Shown here one piece after another: positions 1 to 7,062 of a stretch of 46,271 bases of DNA. How positions within the stretch are numbered: the first letter of the stretch is position 1; every line of letters begins with the position of its first letter. Under the pieces are notes generated by a model. That model worked only from the letters and a program-made list of their open reading frames with translations. It was not told where the DNA came from and searched no databases. Made by a program: the position numbers and the translations under genes. The stretch comes from an uncultured Mediterraneibacter sp. (GTDB lineage Bacteria > Bacillota > Clostridia > Lachnospirales > Lachnospiraceae), in contig CALWAR010000134.1 of assembly GCA_944375765.1 (NCBI GenBank), positions 1-46,271 of the forward strand. The letters run 5' to 3'.

Positions 1-2
1 GC

Positions 3-230
3 GACGTTGTTATTGTCCGCAGGCAGGAAGATGCAGAAAGTGGAGACACTGTTATCGCCACTGTAAACGGCACGGATGCCACATGCAAGCGTCTCCGTAA
101 ATATCGGGATGGAATAGAGTTGATCGCGACAAATCCAAGCTATGAACCCATGTATTTTTCCAATGATGATGTCGAAAGAAAACCTGTTCGTATCATCGGA
201 CGTGTTATGGAGTTAAGGGCAAAATTTTAA
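3..230 (+). CDS. S24/LexA-family repressor, C-terminal fragment (partial at window edge)
   Basis: The frame is open from the window edge to a TAA, giving 75 residues. It matches the C-terminal peptidase half of CI/LexA-like repressors: a GDTVIATVNG strand followed by ATCKRL, where the Lys corresponds to the catalytic lysine of the Ser-Lys dyad, then a LIATNPSYEPM stretch and a terminal RIIGRVME strand. In this family the domain self-cleaves when RecA is activated and releases repression. The N-terminal helix-turn-helix lies outside the window. It precedes an Ltp-like lipoprotein and an integrase on the same strand, which is the usual lysogeny-module order, so it is probably the repressor of the integrated element. 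A chromosomal LexA is less likely in this context. Confidence 0.8.
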   Translation, partial: DVVIVRRQEDAESGDTVIATVNGTDATCKRLRKYRDGIELIATNPSYEPMYFSNDDVERKPVRIIGRVMELRAKF

Positions 231-286
231 GTATAACCTCGGAAGAGATTATATAGTGGTGTTTCTCGGAGGAAAGTGAGGAAAAA

Positions 287-1246
287 GTGAATATGAAAAA
301 GATACTTTTGATGTTTATGATTGTCACAATGATATCATTATCCGCTGTGGCTTGCAGTGAAAACGAAGATACTTCCAAGACAAGCAATGAAGAACCGACG
401 TATAAAGAATTACCAGACTCTCAAAACATCGCTGAGCAAATCAAGGCATCAAATGATAACGTCGGAGAAATAGAGACATTTGACGAGACTACAGATCCCA
501 ATGGAAGCCTTGGGCGGCCCGGAGAATATATCAGCAAAGCAGACTTTGAAGATATCCGATTAGATCAATATGGTGAGTATCCTGTTGGTGGAACGATAGA
601 GACTTTTGAAAACGAGTCCGATTGTAACAATCGATATGAATATCTTAAGACATTGCAAGACTCGTCATTGGGAATGCTTGCATTAGATCAATACATATAC
701 AAATACGACAAAATAATTATCCGCTTGGAATATGATTTAACTCCTGAGCAGGCTGAAGAATATCATTCGCAGATTGACACAATTATGGCGCAATATCAGG
801 ATATCAGTACCCAAGAATCTGATACAGATGAAAGTGCTAACCTTGACGCTCAGGAAGTTGAGGAGCAAGCAGTCGCGGAAACTGAGGCGCAAACAACCAC
901 AGAAAATAAGGAACAGGCGGCAACAGAGGATGCAAGTCAGGATTCTATCAATAATGCAACAACAGAGCAACTAAATGCATTGGCATCTGCGGAGAGCTAT
1001 ATTGATCTTATGGGATTTTCCCATAGTGGGTTGATAACTCAGCTTGAATTTGATGGCTATTCAACCGAGGCAGCCACATATGCTGCTGACAACTGTGGAG
1101 CCGACTGGAACGAAGAGGCCGCTGAAAGTGCCCAAAGTTATATGGATGTCATGTCATTTTCCCGGCAGGGGCTGATAGATCAGCTTATATTTGATGGATT
1201 TACTCAGGAACAGGCTGAATATGGTGCTTCGTCTGTAGGGTATTAA
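287..1246 (+). CDS. Ltp-family surface lipoprotein, putative superinfection exclusion
   Basis: This is a 319-residue lipoprotein with a hydrophobic signal and a lipobox ending AVAC, placing the lipidated Cys at about residue 23. A low-complexity Glu/Gln/Thr-rich linker occupies roughly residues 165-225. The C-terminus carries two Ltp-type repeats (SYIDLMGFSHSGLITQL and SYMDVMSFSRQGLIDQL), each followed by a GY/GF-T-x-x-x-A-x-Y helix. In the Streptococcus phage TP-J34 Ltp family these repeats sit outside the membrane and block DNA injection by related phages. The region around residues 90-160 is not recognised. The gene lies between an S24 repressor and an integrase, as expected for a lysogenic-conversion gene. 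The start is GTG at 287; ATG at 293 is equally plausible. The exclusion role is inferred from family and position. Confidence 0.82.
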   Translation: MNMKKILLMFMIVTMISLSAVACSENEDTSKTSNEEPTYKELPDSQNIAEQIKASNDNVGEIETFDETTDPNGSLGRPGEYISKADFEDIRLDQYGEYPVGGTIETFENESDCNNRYEYLKTLQDSSLGMLALDQYIYKYDKIIIRLEYDLTPEQAEEYHSQIDTIMAQYQDISTQESDTDESANLDAQEVEEQAVAETEAQTTTENKEQAATEDASQDSINNATTEQLNALASAESYIDLMGFSHSGLITQLEFDGYSTEAATYAADNCGADWNEEAAESAQSYMDVMSFSRQGLIDQLIFDGFTQEQAEYGASSVGY

Positions 1247-1257
1247 GCAATTAGAAA

Positions 1258-1345
1258 CCGCCCCGGTGCGCCAACACCAGAGCGGGAATACACATCCGAA
1301 GATGTGCGATACTTTGGACAAAGATATTGTATCATCTTCGGTGAC
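1258..1345 (+). other. Structured leader upstream of the integrase
   Basis: The gap before the integrase holds two clear inverted repeats. A G/C-rich hairpin spans 1258-1285 (CCGCCCCGGTG paired with CACCAGAGCGG). A 9-bp perfect inverted repeat pairs CCGAAGATG at 1296-1304 with CATCTTCGG at 1333-1341, and the pairing extends inward through ATAC/GTAT. The layout suggests a folded 5' leader or a binding region for the recombination machinery. No promoter was assigned with confidence, and the function is unknown. Confidence 0.45.
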
Positions 1346-1401
1346 AGGTGGCAAGAGACCATCTGTTATTTTTATACTCAAAATTCAAAGGAGATGATGT
1401 T

Positions 1402-2505
1402 ATGTGGGTAGAACAAACTCAGAAAGGAAAGTACAAGTTCATAGAACGCTACACAGACAGGCTGACGGGCAAATACAGACGGGTTTCTGTTGTACTGGAG
1501 AAAAATACCGCACAAGCCCGAAAGCAGGCTCAGGCGGCGCTTACAGAGAAGATCAGACAGGCTCAATCCGGTGAGCCCGAACAGATGACACTCCGCGAGC
1601 TTATTGAAAAGTATAGGGAAGAGCAAAAGAAGACTGTTAAGCTTTCAACATACCGCAGGAATTATTTTTTTGGAGAGTCGGTCAAAAATGTATTTGGATC
1701 CGATATCCTCATTAATGCACTGACAGCAAGCTATATTCGCGAGAAAATAATTGCCTTAGATCATACGCCTGAACATAAAAATGAACTGATAAAACGCTTC
1801 AAAGCAGTCATGAGATGGGGGTATCGTCACGATTATGTGAAAGATGTATCGTATCTGGATAAAATCGAACGATTCAAAACAGATCCTCGCAGAGCAAGAA
1901 TCGAGGATAAATTTCTTGAGTCATCGGAAGTCGAATCTCTGATCAGCGCCATGAATCTCCCACTTTGGAAGCTGGTCACCCAGATTCTTGTCTTGTCTGG
2001 TTTGAGATTTGGAGAATTAGCGGCACTCAAACGAGAAGAGGTAGACACAGGTAAGCGGTTAATCCGAGTAAGCGCTACATATGATGCAAACAACAGAATC
2101 GAAACAACGCCAAAAACTGCGGACTCAAAACGTGAGGTATATATGCAGGACGAACTTCTGTCGGCGATTCGACGCGCAAAAGCATTTATGCTCTCTCAAC
2201 AAATTGCCTCAGGACGCACCACAAGCCTGTTTCTGAGCGATAAGAATGGTGACCATATAAATTACTACACTTATAGAAAATACTTCGGAGAAACGGCCAA
2301 AAAAGCGCTCGAACGCGATATTACACCGCATATCCTCCGGCATACCCATGCGTCACTACTAATGGAACAGGGAATTGACATTGATACAATATCTCGAAGA
2401 CTGGGGCATTCAGACAGCAGGATCACAAAAGAGATCTATCTGCATGTCACAGAAAAACTAAAAGAACGTGAGCAAGAAAGATTAAAAGAATTAAAAATTT
2501 TATAA
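1402..2505 (+). CDS. Tyrosine recombinase / phage-type integrase
   Basis: This 367-residue site-specific recombinase would catalyse integration and excision of the element. The N-terminus has an AP2-like/SAM-like DNA-binding segment (WVEQTQKGKYKF...). The catalytic domain shows the full tyrosine recombinase set: Arg202 in SGLRFGELAAL, His310-x-x-Arg313 in HILRHTHASLL, His336 in RRLGHSD and nucleophile Tyr346 in KEIYLHV. The start at 1402 is chosen because AAAGGAG lies 9 nt upstream; a more distal in-frame ATG at 1348 has no such site. The gene runs toward the 3' end of the tRNA-Glu gene, ending 90 bp from it, the classic arrangement for an integrase at its own attachment site. No excisionase is visible in the window. 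Confidence 0.95.
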   Translation: MWVEQTQKGKYKFIERYTDRLTGKYRRVSVVLEKNTAQARKQAQAALTEKIRQAQSGEPEQMTLRELIEKYREEQKKTVKLSTYRRNYFFGESVKNVFGSDILINALTASYIREKIIALDHTPEHKNELIKRFKAVMRWGYRHDYVKDVSYLDKIERFKTDPRRARIEDKFLESSEVESLISAMNLPLWKLVTQILVLSGLRFGELAALKREEVDTGKRLIRVSATYDANNRIETTPKTADSKREVYMQDELLSAIRRAKAFMLSQQIASGRTTSLFLSDKNGDHINYYTYRKYFGETAKKALERDITPHILRHTHASLLMEQGIDIDTISRRLGHSDSRITKEIYLHVTEKLKEREQERLKELKIL

Positions 2506-2610
2506 TTTGCCCCTTTTATGCCCCTTTTATTTTTATATCATAAAGAAAATCCCGGAAACACCGACTTCATCGGCACTCCCGGGAACTGTTCCAGTGACTC
2601 CGAGGGGAAT
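2506..2610. other. Probable attachment-site (att) junction at tRNA-Glu
   Basis: The junction between element and chromosome must fall between the integrase stop codon and the tRNA 3' end. Immediately after the integrase a short tandem direct repeat, GCCCCTTTTAT twice (2509-2530), is visible. The tRNA terminator and the tRNA 3' end follow. The other end of the element is outside the window, so the core sequence cannot be defined by comparing the two att copies. The assignment is inferred from gene order. Confidence 0.45.
2546..2584 (-). terminator. Intrinsic terminator of tRNA-Glu
   Basis: On the minus strand a stem of CCCGGGA with TTCCGGG encloses an inner GCCGA/TCGGT stem with a TGAAG loop, followed by ATTTTC. 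It lies about 10 bp beyond the tRNA 3' end and would end the tRNA transcript before it enters the integrase gene. Confidence 0.8.
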
Positions 2611-2666
2611 CGAACCCCTGATTCCAGCGTGAGAGGCTAGCGTCTTGACCGCTTGACCACGGAGCC
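2595..2666 (-). tRNA. tRNA-Glu (anticodon CTC)
   Basis: The 72-nt cloverleaf is complete on the minus strand: acceptor GGCTCCG/CGGAGTC with one G-T pair, D-arm GTC/GAC, anticodon stem CTAGC/GCTGG with loop CTCTCAC giving anticodon CTC, and T-stem AGGGG/CCCCT with TTCGATT loop. The discriminator is A, and CCA is not encoded. It reads GAG codons. An integrase gene ends close to its 3' end, consistent with use as an integration target that leaves the tRNA intact. Confidence 0.96.
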
Positions 2667-2707
2667 GTATTTATATCCGCTGATCGGTTTCCCTCACAGC
2701 GAATATA

Positions 2708-2736
2708 ACTATATCATATACTTTCAGAAGATGCAA
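2708..2736 (-). promoter_or_regulatory. Promoter for tRNA-Glu
   Basis: On the minus strand TTGCAT and TATAGT are separated by exactly 17 bp, about 40 bp upstream of the mature tRNA 5' end. This is a good sigma-A match in the right place. Confidence 0.7.
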
Positions 2737-2744
2737 GCATTTTT

Positions 2745-3683
2745 TTATCCTTTTTGCTCCAGATTCATTTTTTCTGCGGAAAGCCCGGCCGCAACTTCCT
2801 GCTTTACCATGATCCGGAGCGCTTTCTGTTCATTCCTCACGAACACTTTTTCATGGCTGCCGCCGTATTCCCCGTCTATGGTCCAGGGGATCGCCTCCAT
2901 GGACTCAAACTGTACAAATCCTGATTTAAACGAATACATACGCTCCGGATTGATCTGTCTGAGCATGATAGCTCCGAGCAGATCGTTGAGCTCCATCGGG
3001 GTCTTTGGCGTCTTGAGCAGCGTAACCTCAAACTCACCGTCGTCAAACACTACGTTTGTTCCTATAATCCCCTTAAATCCGCCGACTGACCGGGAATTAG
3101 TTACCATTCCGTAGATAAATTCATCCTCTATCTCCTCATCGTCGTGCACGACACGTATTCTGTAGGAAGGTATGTTGAAGATCCTCTTTGCCCCCTCGAG
3201 CACATATGCGAGATGTCCCAGGATGTTCTTCATGCTCTGCTTCGTCTCATAGGAAACGTCAGTAAAAAGACCGAACGCCGCTACATATATAAAATAATCG
3301 TCATTGAGTCGTCCCACATCGCATGGAAACGGCACTCCGTTCACCGCTGTTCCCGCGGCCTCCAGGATATCTTTGGGTATGCCGAGGCTTGATGCGAAGT
3401 CGTTGGTCGTACCTGCCGGGATATATCCCAGAGGCGCGTCATAAGACCGCATCCTCATACCTTTCATCACTTCGTCCAGTGTCCCGTCCCCGCCGCTGCA
3501 GACGATAAGATCATATCCATCCGGACAGGCGCTCATCTTTTCTATTCCGTCACGGCATTTCTGTGTGGGATATACTGTCACTTCGTATCCGCCTTTTGTG
3601 AAAATGTCAAGGACGTCTGAAAGCTTTGGTTTCAGGGCTCCCGTCCCTGCATTAGGATTATAGATAAACAACATTTTTTTCAT
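2745..3683 (-). CDS. Diacylglycerol/lipid kinase family protein (DagK/YegS type)
   Basis: This 312-residue soluble enzyme phosphorylates diacylglycerol or a related lipid and would return diacylglycerol to phosphatidic acid for phospholipid synthesis. It begins with the FIYNPNAGTG nucleotide-binding strand. It carries the family signature GGDGT at residues 64-68 inside SGGDGTLDEVMKGM, then GYIPAGTTNDFASSLG near residues 86-101. The C-terminal beta-sandwich region includes IPWTIDGEYGG. Length and motifs fit the family throughout. The start ATG at 3683 has AAGGGGG upstream. It stands alone between the tRNA and the whiA cluster. The exact lipid substrate cannot be read from the sequence. Confidence 0.93.
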   Translation of the reverse strand: MKKMLFIYNPNAGTGALKPKLSDVLDIFTKGGYEVTVYPTQKCRDGIEKMSACPDGYDLIVCSGGDGTLDEVMKGMRMRSYDAPLGYIPAGTTNDFASSLGIPKDILEAAGTAVNGVPFPCDVGRLNDDYFIYVAAFGLFTDVSYETKQSMKNILGHLAYVLEGAKRIFNIPSYRIRVVHDDEEIEDEFIYGMVTNSRSVGGFKGIIGTNVVFDDGEFEVTLLKTPKTPMELNDLLGAIMLRQINPERMYSFKSGFVQFESMEAIPWTIDGEYGGSHEKVFVRNEQKALRIMVKQEVAAGLSAEKMNLEQKG

Positions 3684-3736
3684 AAACTGTCATCCCCCTT
3701 TATCCATATGACTGTCCGTCTCCGCGGATCATCTAC

Positions 3737-3766
3737 CACAAAAGGCTGCACGCATCGCACAGCCTC
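3737..3766 (-). terminator. Terminator downstream of the whiA-HPr cluster
   Basis: On the minus strand AGGCTGTGCG and CGTGCAGCCT form a stem with a short ATG loop and two internal mismatches, followed by TTTTGTGG. It lies about 80 nt after the HPr-like stop codon and before the lipid kinase, so it probably ends the murB-rapZ-whiA-HPr transcript. Confidence 0.6.
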
Positions 3767-3843
3767 CTTTTCAAACGTCTTTTTCTATATATTCTTATAT
3801 CTGAGTTTTCACCGGCAAACCGGCAGGATATCTTCCACCTGAG

Positions 3844-4104
3844 TTATTTTGCATTCTTCGCAAAAAATGTCCTGATTCCGTCCGCCGCTTTCTTCTCGTC
3901 CTCGCCATCTGTTACGACAGTGATCTTCTCGCCGTTTTCAAGGCTCAGGCTCATCATCCCCATGATGCTCTTTGCGTTGATGTTCTTCCCGCCAATCTGT
4001 ATGTACACTTTACTCGCGTACTGGCTGGCTTCCTGAACAAGCAGCGCAATAGGTCTTCCGTCAAATCCTTCTTCTGTCTTAACTACAACAGGTGTTTTAA
4101 TCAT
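3844..4104 (-). CDS. Crh-like HPr-family protein (Asp at the His15 position)
   Basis: This 86-residue protein has the HPr fold. The active-site loop reads GFDGRPIA where phosphotransferase HPr has G-[IL]-H-A-R-P-A, so Asp15 replaces the phosphorylatable His15. The regulatory serine motif is intact, with Ser46 in NAKSIMGMMSL. That combination defines Crh in Bacillus (which has Gln15): it cannot pass phosphate in the PTS but can be phosphorylated by HPr kinase and act as a CcpA corepressor. Position supports this, because crh follows whiA in Bacillus too. The ATG overlaps the whiA stop codon as ATGA, with the GAGG ribosome site inside whiA, implying translational coupling. The corepressor role is inferred from family. 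Confidence 0.88.
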   Translation of the reverse strand: MIKTPVVVKTEEGFDGRPIALLVQEASQYASKVYIQIGGKNINAKSIMGMMSLSLENGEKITVVTDGEDEKKAADGIRTFFAKNAK

Positions 4105-5060
4105 AATAATCCTCCTTGTTCCTGCCTTACCTTATCCGCCATCTCGCTTAGTCTGCGCAGTCTGTGGTTGATCCCGGACTTCCCTACGGGAGGATCAAGA
4201 GACGCTCCCAGTTCTTTCAGAGTTGCGTCAGGGTTTTCAAGACGGGCCAGAGCGGCCTCCACCAGATTATCCGGCATATGGTCGAACCCCACTGTATCTC
4301 TTAGGTACTTAATGTCCTCAACCTGTTTTACTGCTGCCGACACAGTCTTGTTGATGTTGGCAGTCTCGCAGTTCACCTTCCTGTTCACAGAATTGCGCAT
4401 CTCTTTTAAGATCCTTACATTCTCAAGTTCCATCAGAGAGACATGCGCTTCCATCACATTAAGGATATCCACTATCTGAGAACCCTCTTTTAAATATACG
4501 ACAAAGGACCGTTTCCGATTCACGATCTTGGCATCCATCCCGAAACTGCATATCACTTCCTGGATCTGTTCCGCCGATTCCGGCGAAGAGCAGACGATCT
4601 CAAAATGATACGACTTCTTCGGATCGCTCATGGAACCTGCCGCCTGGTACGCTCCCCTCAGAAACGCTCTTCTGCAGCATATCTGCTGGATAACGAGCGG
4701 ACTGAACGGATGGATATCTCCGGTATCCGCCTTATTCCCGCTTATCATCTTCGTCGCCTGCAGGATGCGAAGCGCATCTTCGTGCCGTCTGACAATGACT
4801 GCATAGGACACGCTCTGCCGCAGGATGTTTCTCCTGATAGAGATATCAGTTCTAATATTAAATGTTTTTTCTATCAATGTAAAGACTTTTCTTGCAACAA
4901 GAAGATTTTCCGAATGTATCTTAATACTGTAATGATCAAAACAGTTGATCACGATCGTTCCGCACATCCCGATAAACGCGGCCAGTTCAGCTATCTGGCA
5001 GTGCCTCGCCGGACTGATGTTCCCCGCAAGTTCTTCCCTTACTTTTCCAGAAAAAGACAT
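4101..5060 (-). CDS. whiA: DNA-binding protein WhiA
   Basis: WhiA is a homing-endonuclease-like protein with a C-terminal helix-turn-helix. It links cell division, chromosome segregation and, in sporulating or filamentous relatives, developmental timing. The 319-residue product starts MSFSGKVREELAGN, the usual WhiA opening. It has the LAGLIDADG-like core (FLRGAYQAAGSMSDPKKSYHFEI around residue 130) and the conserved C-terminus with NVEA-type residues, LKELGASLDPPVGKSGINHRLRRL. The ATG at 5060 is preferred over the upstream in-frame ATG at 5168, which would add 36 residues copied from the rapZ reading region. The rapZ stop codon lies 4 nt upstream. In many Firmicutes yvcK sits between rapZ and whiA; here it is absent. 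Confidence 0.95.
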   Translation of the reverse strand: MSFSGKVREELAGNISPARHCQIAELAAFIGMCGTIVINCFDHYSIKIHSENLLVARKVFTLIEKTFNIRTDISIRRNILRQSVSYAVIVRRHEDALRILQATKMISGNKADTGDIHPFSPLVIQQICCRRAFLRGAYQAAGSMSDPKKSYHFEIVCSSPESAEQIQEVICSFGMDAKIVNRKRSFVVYLKEGSQIVDILNVMEAHVSLMELENVRILKEMRNSVNRKVNCETANINKTVSAAVKQVEDIKYLRDTVGFDHMPDNLVEAALARLENPDATLKELGASLDPPVGKSGINHRLRRLSEMADKVRQEQGGLL

Positions 5061-5064
5061 GATC

Positions 5065-5946
5065 TCACACTTTCCTTTTTGTGATGGCATCCTTGCCGAT
5101 ATCGCGGTGTTCGATGCGCGCCCCATAGTTTTCCTGCTTTTCAAGCCTCTGGTAGAGCGCGTTGGCAATCGTTACCGAACGGTGTTTCCCGCCCGTGCAG
5201 CCGATCGAGATGACGAGTTGATTCTTTCCCTCAAGGATATAGTTCGGGATAAGGAAATCAACCATATCCACGAGCTTTTCGAGAAACATCTGCGACTTTT
5301 CGTTTCCCATGACATAGTCCTGTACTTCCGCGTCATTTCCCGTCTTCTCTTTGAGTTCATCGATATAATAAGGATTCGGCAGGAACCTGACGTCGAACAC
5401 AAGATCCGAATCCTGCGGGATCCCGTACTTGAACCCAAACGACATCACTGTGATATAGAGGCTGCAGAAGCTCTCCCCCTTTACAAATATCTTCTCAAGT
5501 TCCAGCCTGAGCTCTCTTGTAAGCATCTTACTTGTGTCCAGGATATACGTCGCGCGCATCTTGAGGAACATGATCTTCTCCCTCTCTTTTGCGATCCCGG
5601 TGTCAACACGTCCCGATCCGCTTAAAGGATGCTGCCGCCTCGTCTCCTTATACCGTTTGACGAGCACGTCGTCCTGCGCGTCAAGGAAGAGGATCTCATA
5701 CTCCGTCTCTTTCGCATCCAGCTCATCGAGCACCTCCTTAAGTCCCGTAAAATCCTGTCCTCCCCTGACGTCTATGCCGAGCGCGATCTTCTTTACTTTC
5801 TCTTCAGGCTCACTGAACATCTCCACAAAGCGCATGAGCAGAGGGATCGGCAGGTTATCCACGCAGAAATATCCCATATCTTCCAGCATCTTCAGTGCAG
5901 TTGTCTTTCCGGCCCCTGACATTCCTGTCACGATCACAAATCGCAT
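5065..5946 (-). CDS. rapZ: RNase adapter / nucleotide-binding protein RapZ (YvcJ)
   Basis: RapZ-family proteins bind nucleotides. In enterobacteria RapZ directs RNase E to the GlmZ small RNA that controls glucosamine-6-phosphate synthesis; Firmicute YvcJ is an ATP/GTPase. This 293-residue protein has a P-loop GMSGAGKTT at residues 8-16, a FLDAQDD Walker-B-like strand near residue 87, the RRQHPL segment, and the conserved C-terminal GCTGGKHRSVTIAN motif that forms the RapZ sugar/nucleotide pocket. It is 3 nt downstream of murB and 4 nt upstream of whiA, so the three genes share a transcript. Whether it acts on RNA in this organism is not evident. Confidence 0.95.
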   Translation of the reverse strand: MRFVIVTGMSGAGKTTALKMLEDMGYFCVDNLPIPLLMRFVEMFSEPEEKVKKIALGIDVRGGQDFTGLKEVLDELDAKETEYEILFLDAQDDVLVKRYKETRRQHPLSGSGRVDTGIAKEREKIMFLKMRATYILDTSKMLTRELRLELEKIFVKGESFCSLYITVMSFGFKYGIPQDSDLVFDVRFLPNPYYIDELKEKTGNDAEVQDYVMGNEKSQMFLEKLVDMVDFLIPNYILEGKNQLVISIGCTGGKHRSVTIANALYQRLEKQENYGARIEHRDIGKDAITKRKV

Positions 5947-5949
5947 CGG

Positions 5950-6855
5950 TCAAAACTCTCCTATCCTTTTTACTTCCGGTTCCAGCCGGACTCCTGAATC
6001 CTCTTCTACCCGGCGGACTACTTCCGCCATCAGCTCCACGACCTCCGCGGCGGATGCTCCGCCCAGGTTGATCACAAATCCACAGTGTTTCTCCGACACC
6101 TGGGCATTTCCGATACGCAACCCCCGCAGGCCTGCGTCCTCGATCAGCTTGCCCGCAAAATACCCTTCCGGTCTCTTGAATGTGCTTCCGGCGCTGCCGA
6201 ACTCAAGCGGCTGCTTTGATACACGCTTTTCTTTGAGTTCATCCATCCTGGCCTTTATCGTTTCCCGTTCTCCCGGTTCAAGAGCAAGCACAGCCTCCAG
6301 CACGATATAGTCCATTTTGGACACGATGCTCGTGCGATATCCCATCTTCATCTCATCTGCCGAAAGCGTGAGTACCTCGCCCCGGGGAGTAAGGACGGAG
6401 GCGCATCTGAGCACCTGCTTCATCTCTCCCCCGTATGCGCCCGCATTCATGCGAACCGCTCCCCCCAGCGTCCCCGGGATACCGGATGCGAACTCCAGTC
6501 CCGTGAGTCCTGCCCGGCACGCTGATGCAGCGGTTTTTGACAGGAGGGCCCCCGCCTGCGCATGTATCTGAGTCCCCTCAGTCCGGATGCTGCTCATATT
6601 CTTAAACACCTGTATGATGACACCCCGGTATCCTCTGTCCCCCACAAGGAGATTGCTCCCGTTCCCTATGATATAATGCGGGATCTCATGAGCACGGCAC
6701 AGATCTGTGATCTTTTGGATCTCCTCTGTGTCTGACGGCGTGACAAGATAGTCCGCCGGTCCGCCGATGCGAAACGTCGTATGAGCGGACATCGGTTCAT
6801 CTCTAAACACATTTTTATCTCCGGTAATGGCACAAAGTTCATTGTACAGGTCCAT
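5950..6855 (-). CDS. murB: UDP-N-acetylenolpyruvoylglucosamine reductase MurB
   Basis: MurB reduces UDP-GlcNAc-enolpyruvate to UDP-MurNAc with NADPH and FAD, the second committed step of peptidoglycan synthesis in the cytoplasm. The 301-residue protein has the FAD-binding stretch (TTFRIGGPADYLV and IIGNGSNLLV), the GIPGTLGGAVRMNAGAYGGE core, and the type II MurB active-site serine in EFGSAGSTFKRP. The C-terminal VSEKHCGFVINLGGASA contains the conserved glutamate-bearing region. It is the first gene of the murB-rapZ-whiA-HPr operon and has its own consensus promoter upstream. Confidence 0.96.
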   Translation of the reverse strand: MDLYNELCAITGDKNVFRDEPMSAHTTFRIGGPADYLVTPSDTEEIQKITDLCRAHEIPHYIIGNGSNLLVGDRGYRGVIIQVFKNMSSIRTEGTQIHAQAGALLSKTAASACRAGLTGLEFASGIPGTLGGAVRMNAGAYGGEMKQVLRCASVLTPRGEVLTLSADEMKMGYRTSIVSKMDYIVLEAVLALEPGERETIKARMDELKEKRVSKQPLEFGSAGSTFKRPEGYFAGKLIEDAGLRGLRIGNAQVSEKHCGFVINLGGASAAEVVELMAEVVRRVEEDSGVRLEPEVKRIGEF

Positions 6856-6892
6856 AATCTACTCCATTTCTGATCTGCTTATTTGCCTCATT

Positions 6893-6921
6893 ATTATAAT
6901 CCAACCCTATGGGTATGTAAA
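6893..6921 (-). promoter_or_regulatory. Promoter for murB operon
   Basis: On the minus strand TTTACA and a perfect TATAAT are separated by 17 bp. They lie about 40 bp upstream of the murB ATG in the divergent region shared with the CBS-domain transporter. Confidence 0.75.
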
Positions 6922-6928
6922 GCACAGC

Positions 6929-6957
6929 TTGCAAAAGACGCAGATTCAGTGTATAAT
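6929..6957 (+). promoter_or_regulatory. Promoter for the CBS-domain transporter gene
   Basis: On the plus strand TTGCAA and a perfect TATAAT are 17 bp apart. The predicted start is about 100 bp before the gene. The leader contains a short hairpin, CCCGCT-cagc-AGCGGG near 6990-7007, whose role is unknown. Confidence 0.75.
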
Positions 6958-7062
6958 GAACCGGAATCTCTGTAACAGAAAAAGAAAGCTCCCGCTCAGC
7001 AGCGGGCGGCGACCGAGCGTCAGATCAGGCGCACTGTAATGATAAAGGAGTGAAAAAATACA

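Noticed and set aside
5534-6310. A 258-codon open frame on the plus strand, antisense to rapZ and murB
   Set aside because: It has no good ribosome site, its Ser/Arg-rich translation matches no fold I know, and it lies wholly opposite two clearly coding genes. It is a shadow frame caused by their codon usage.
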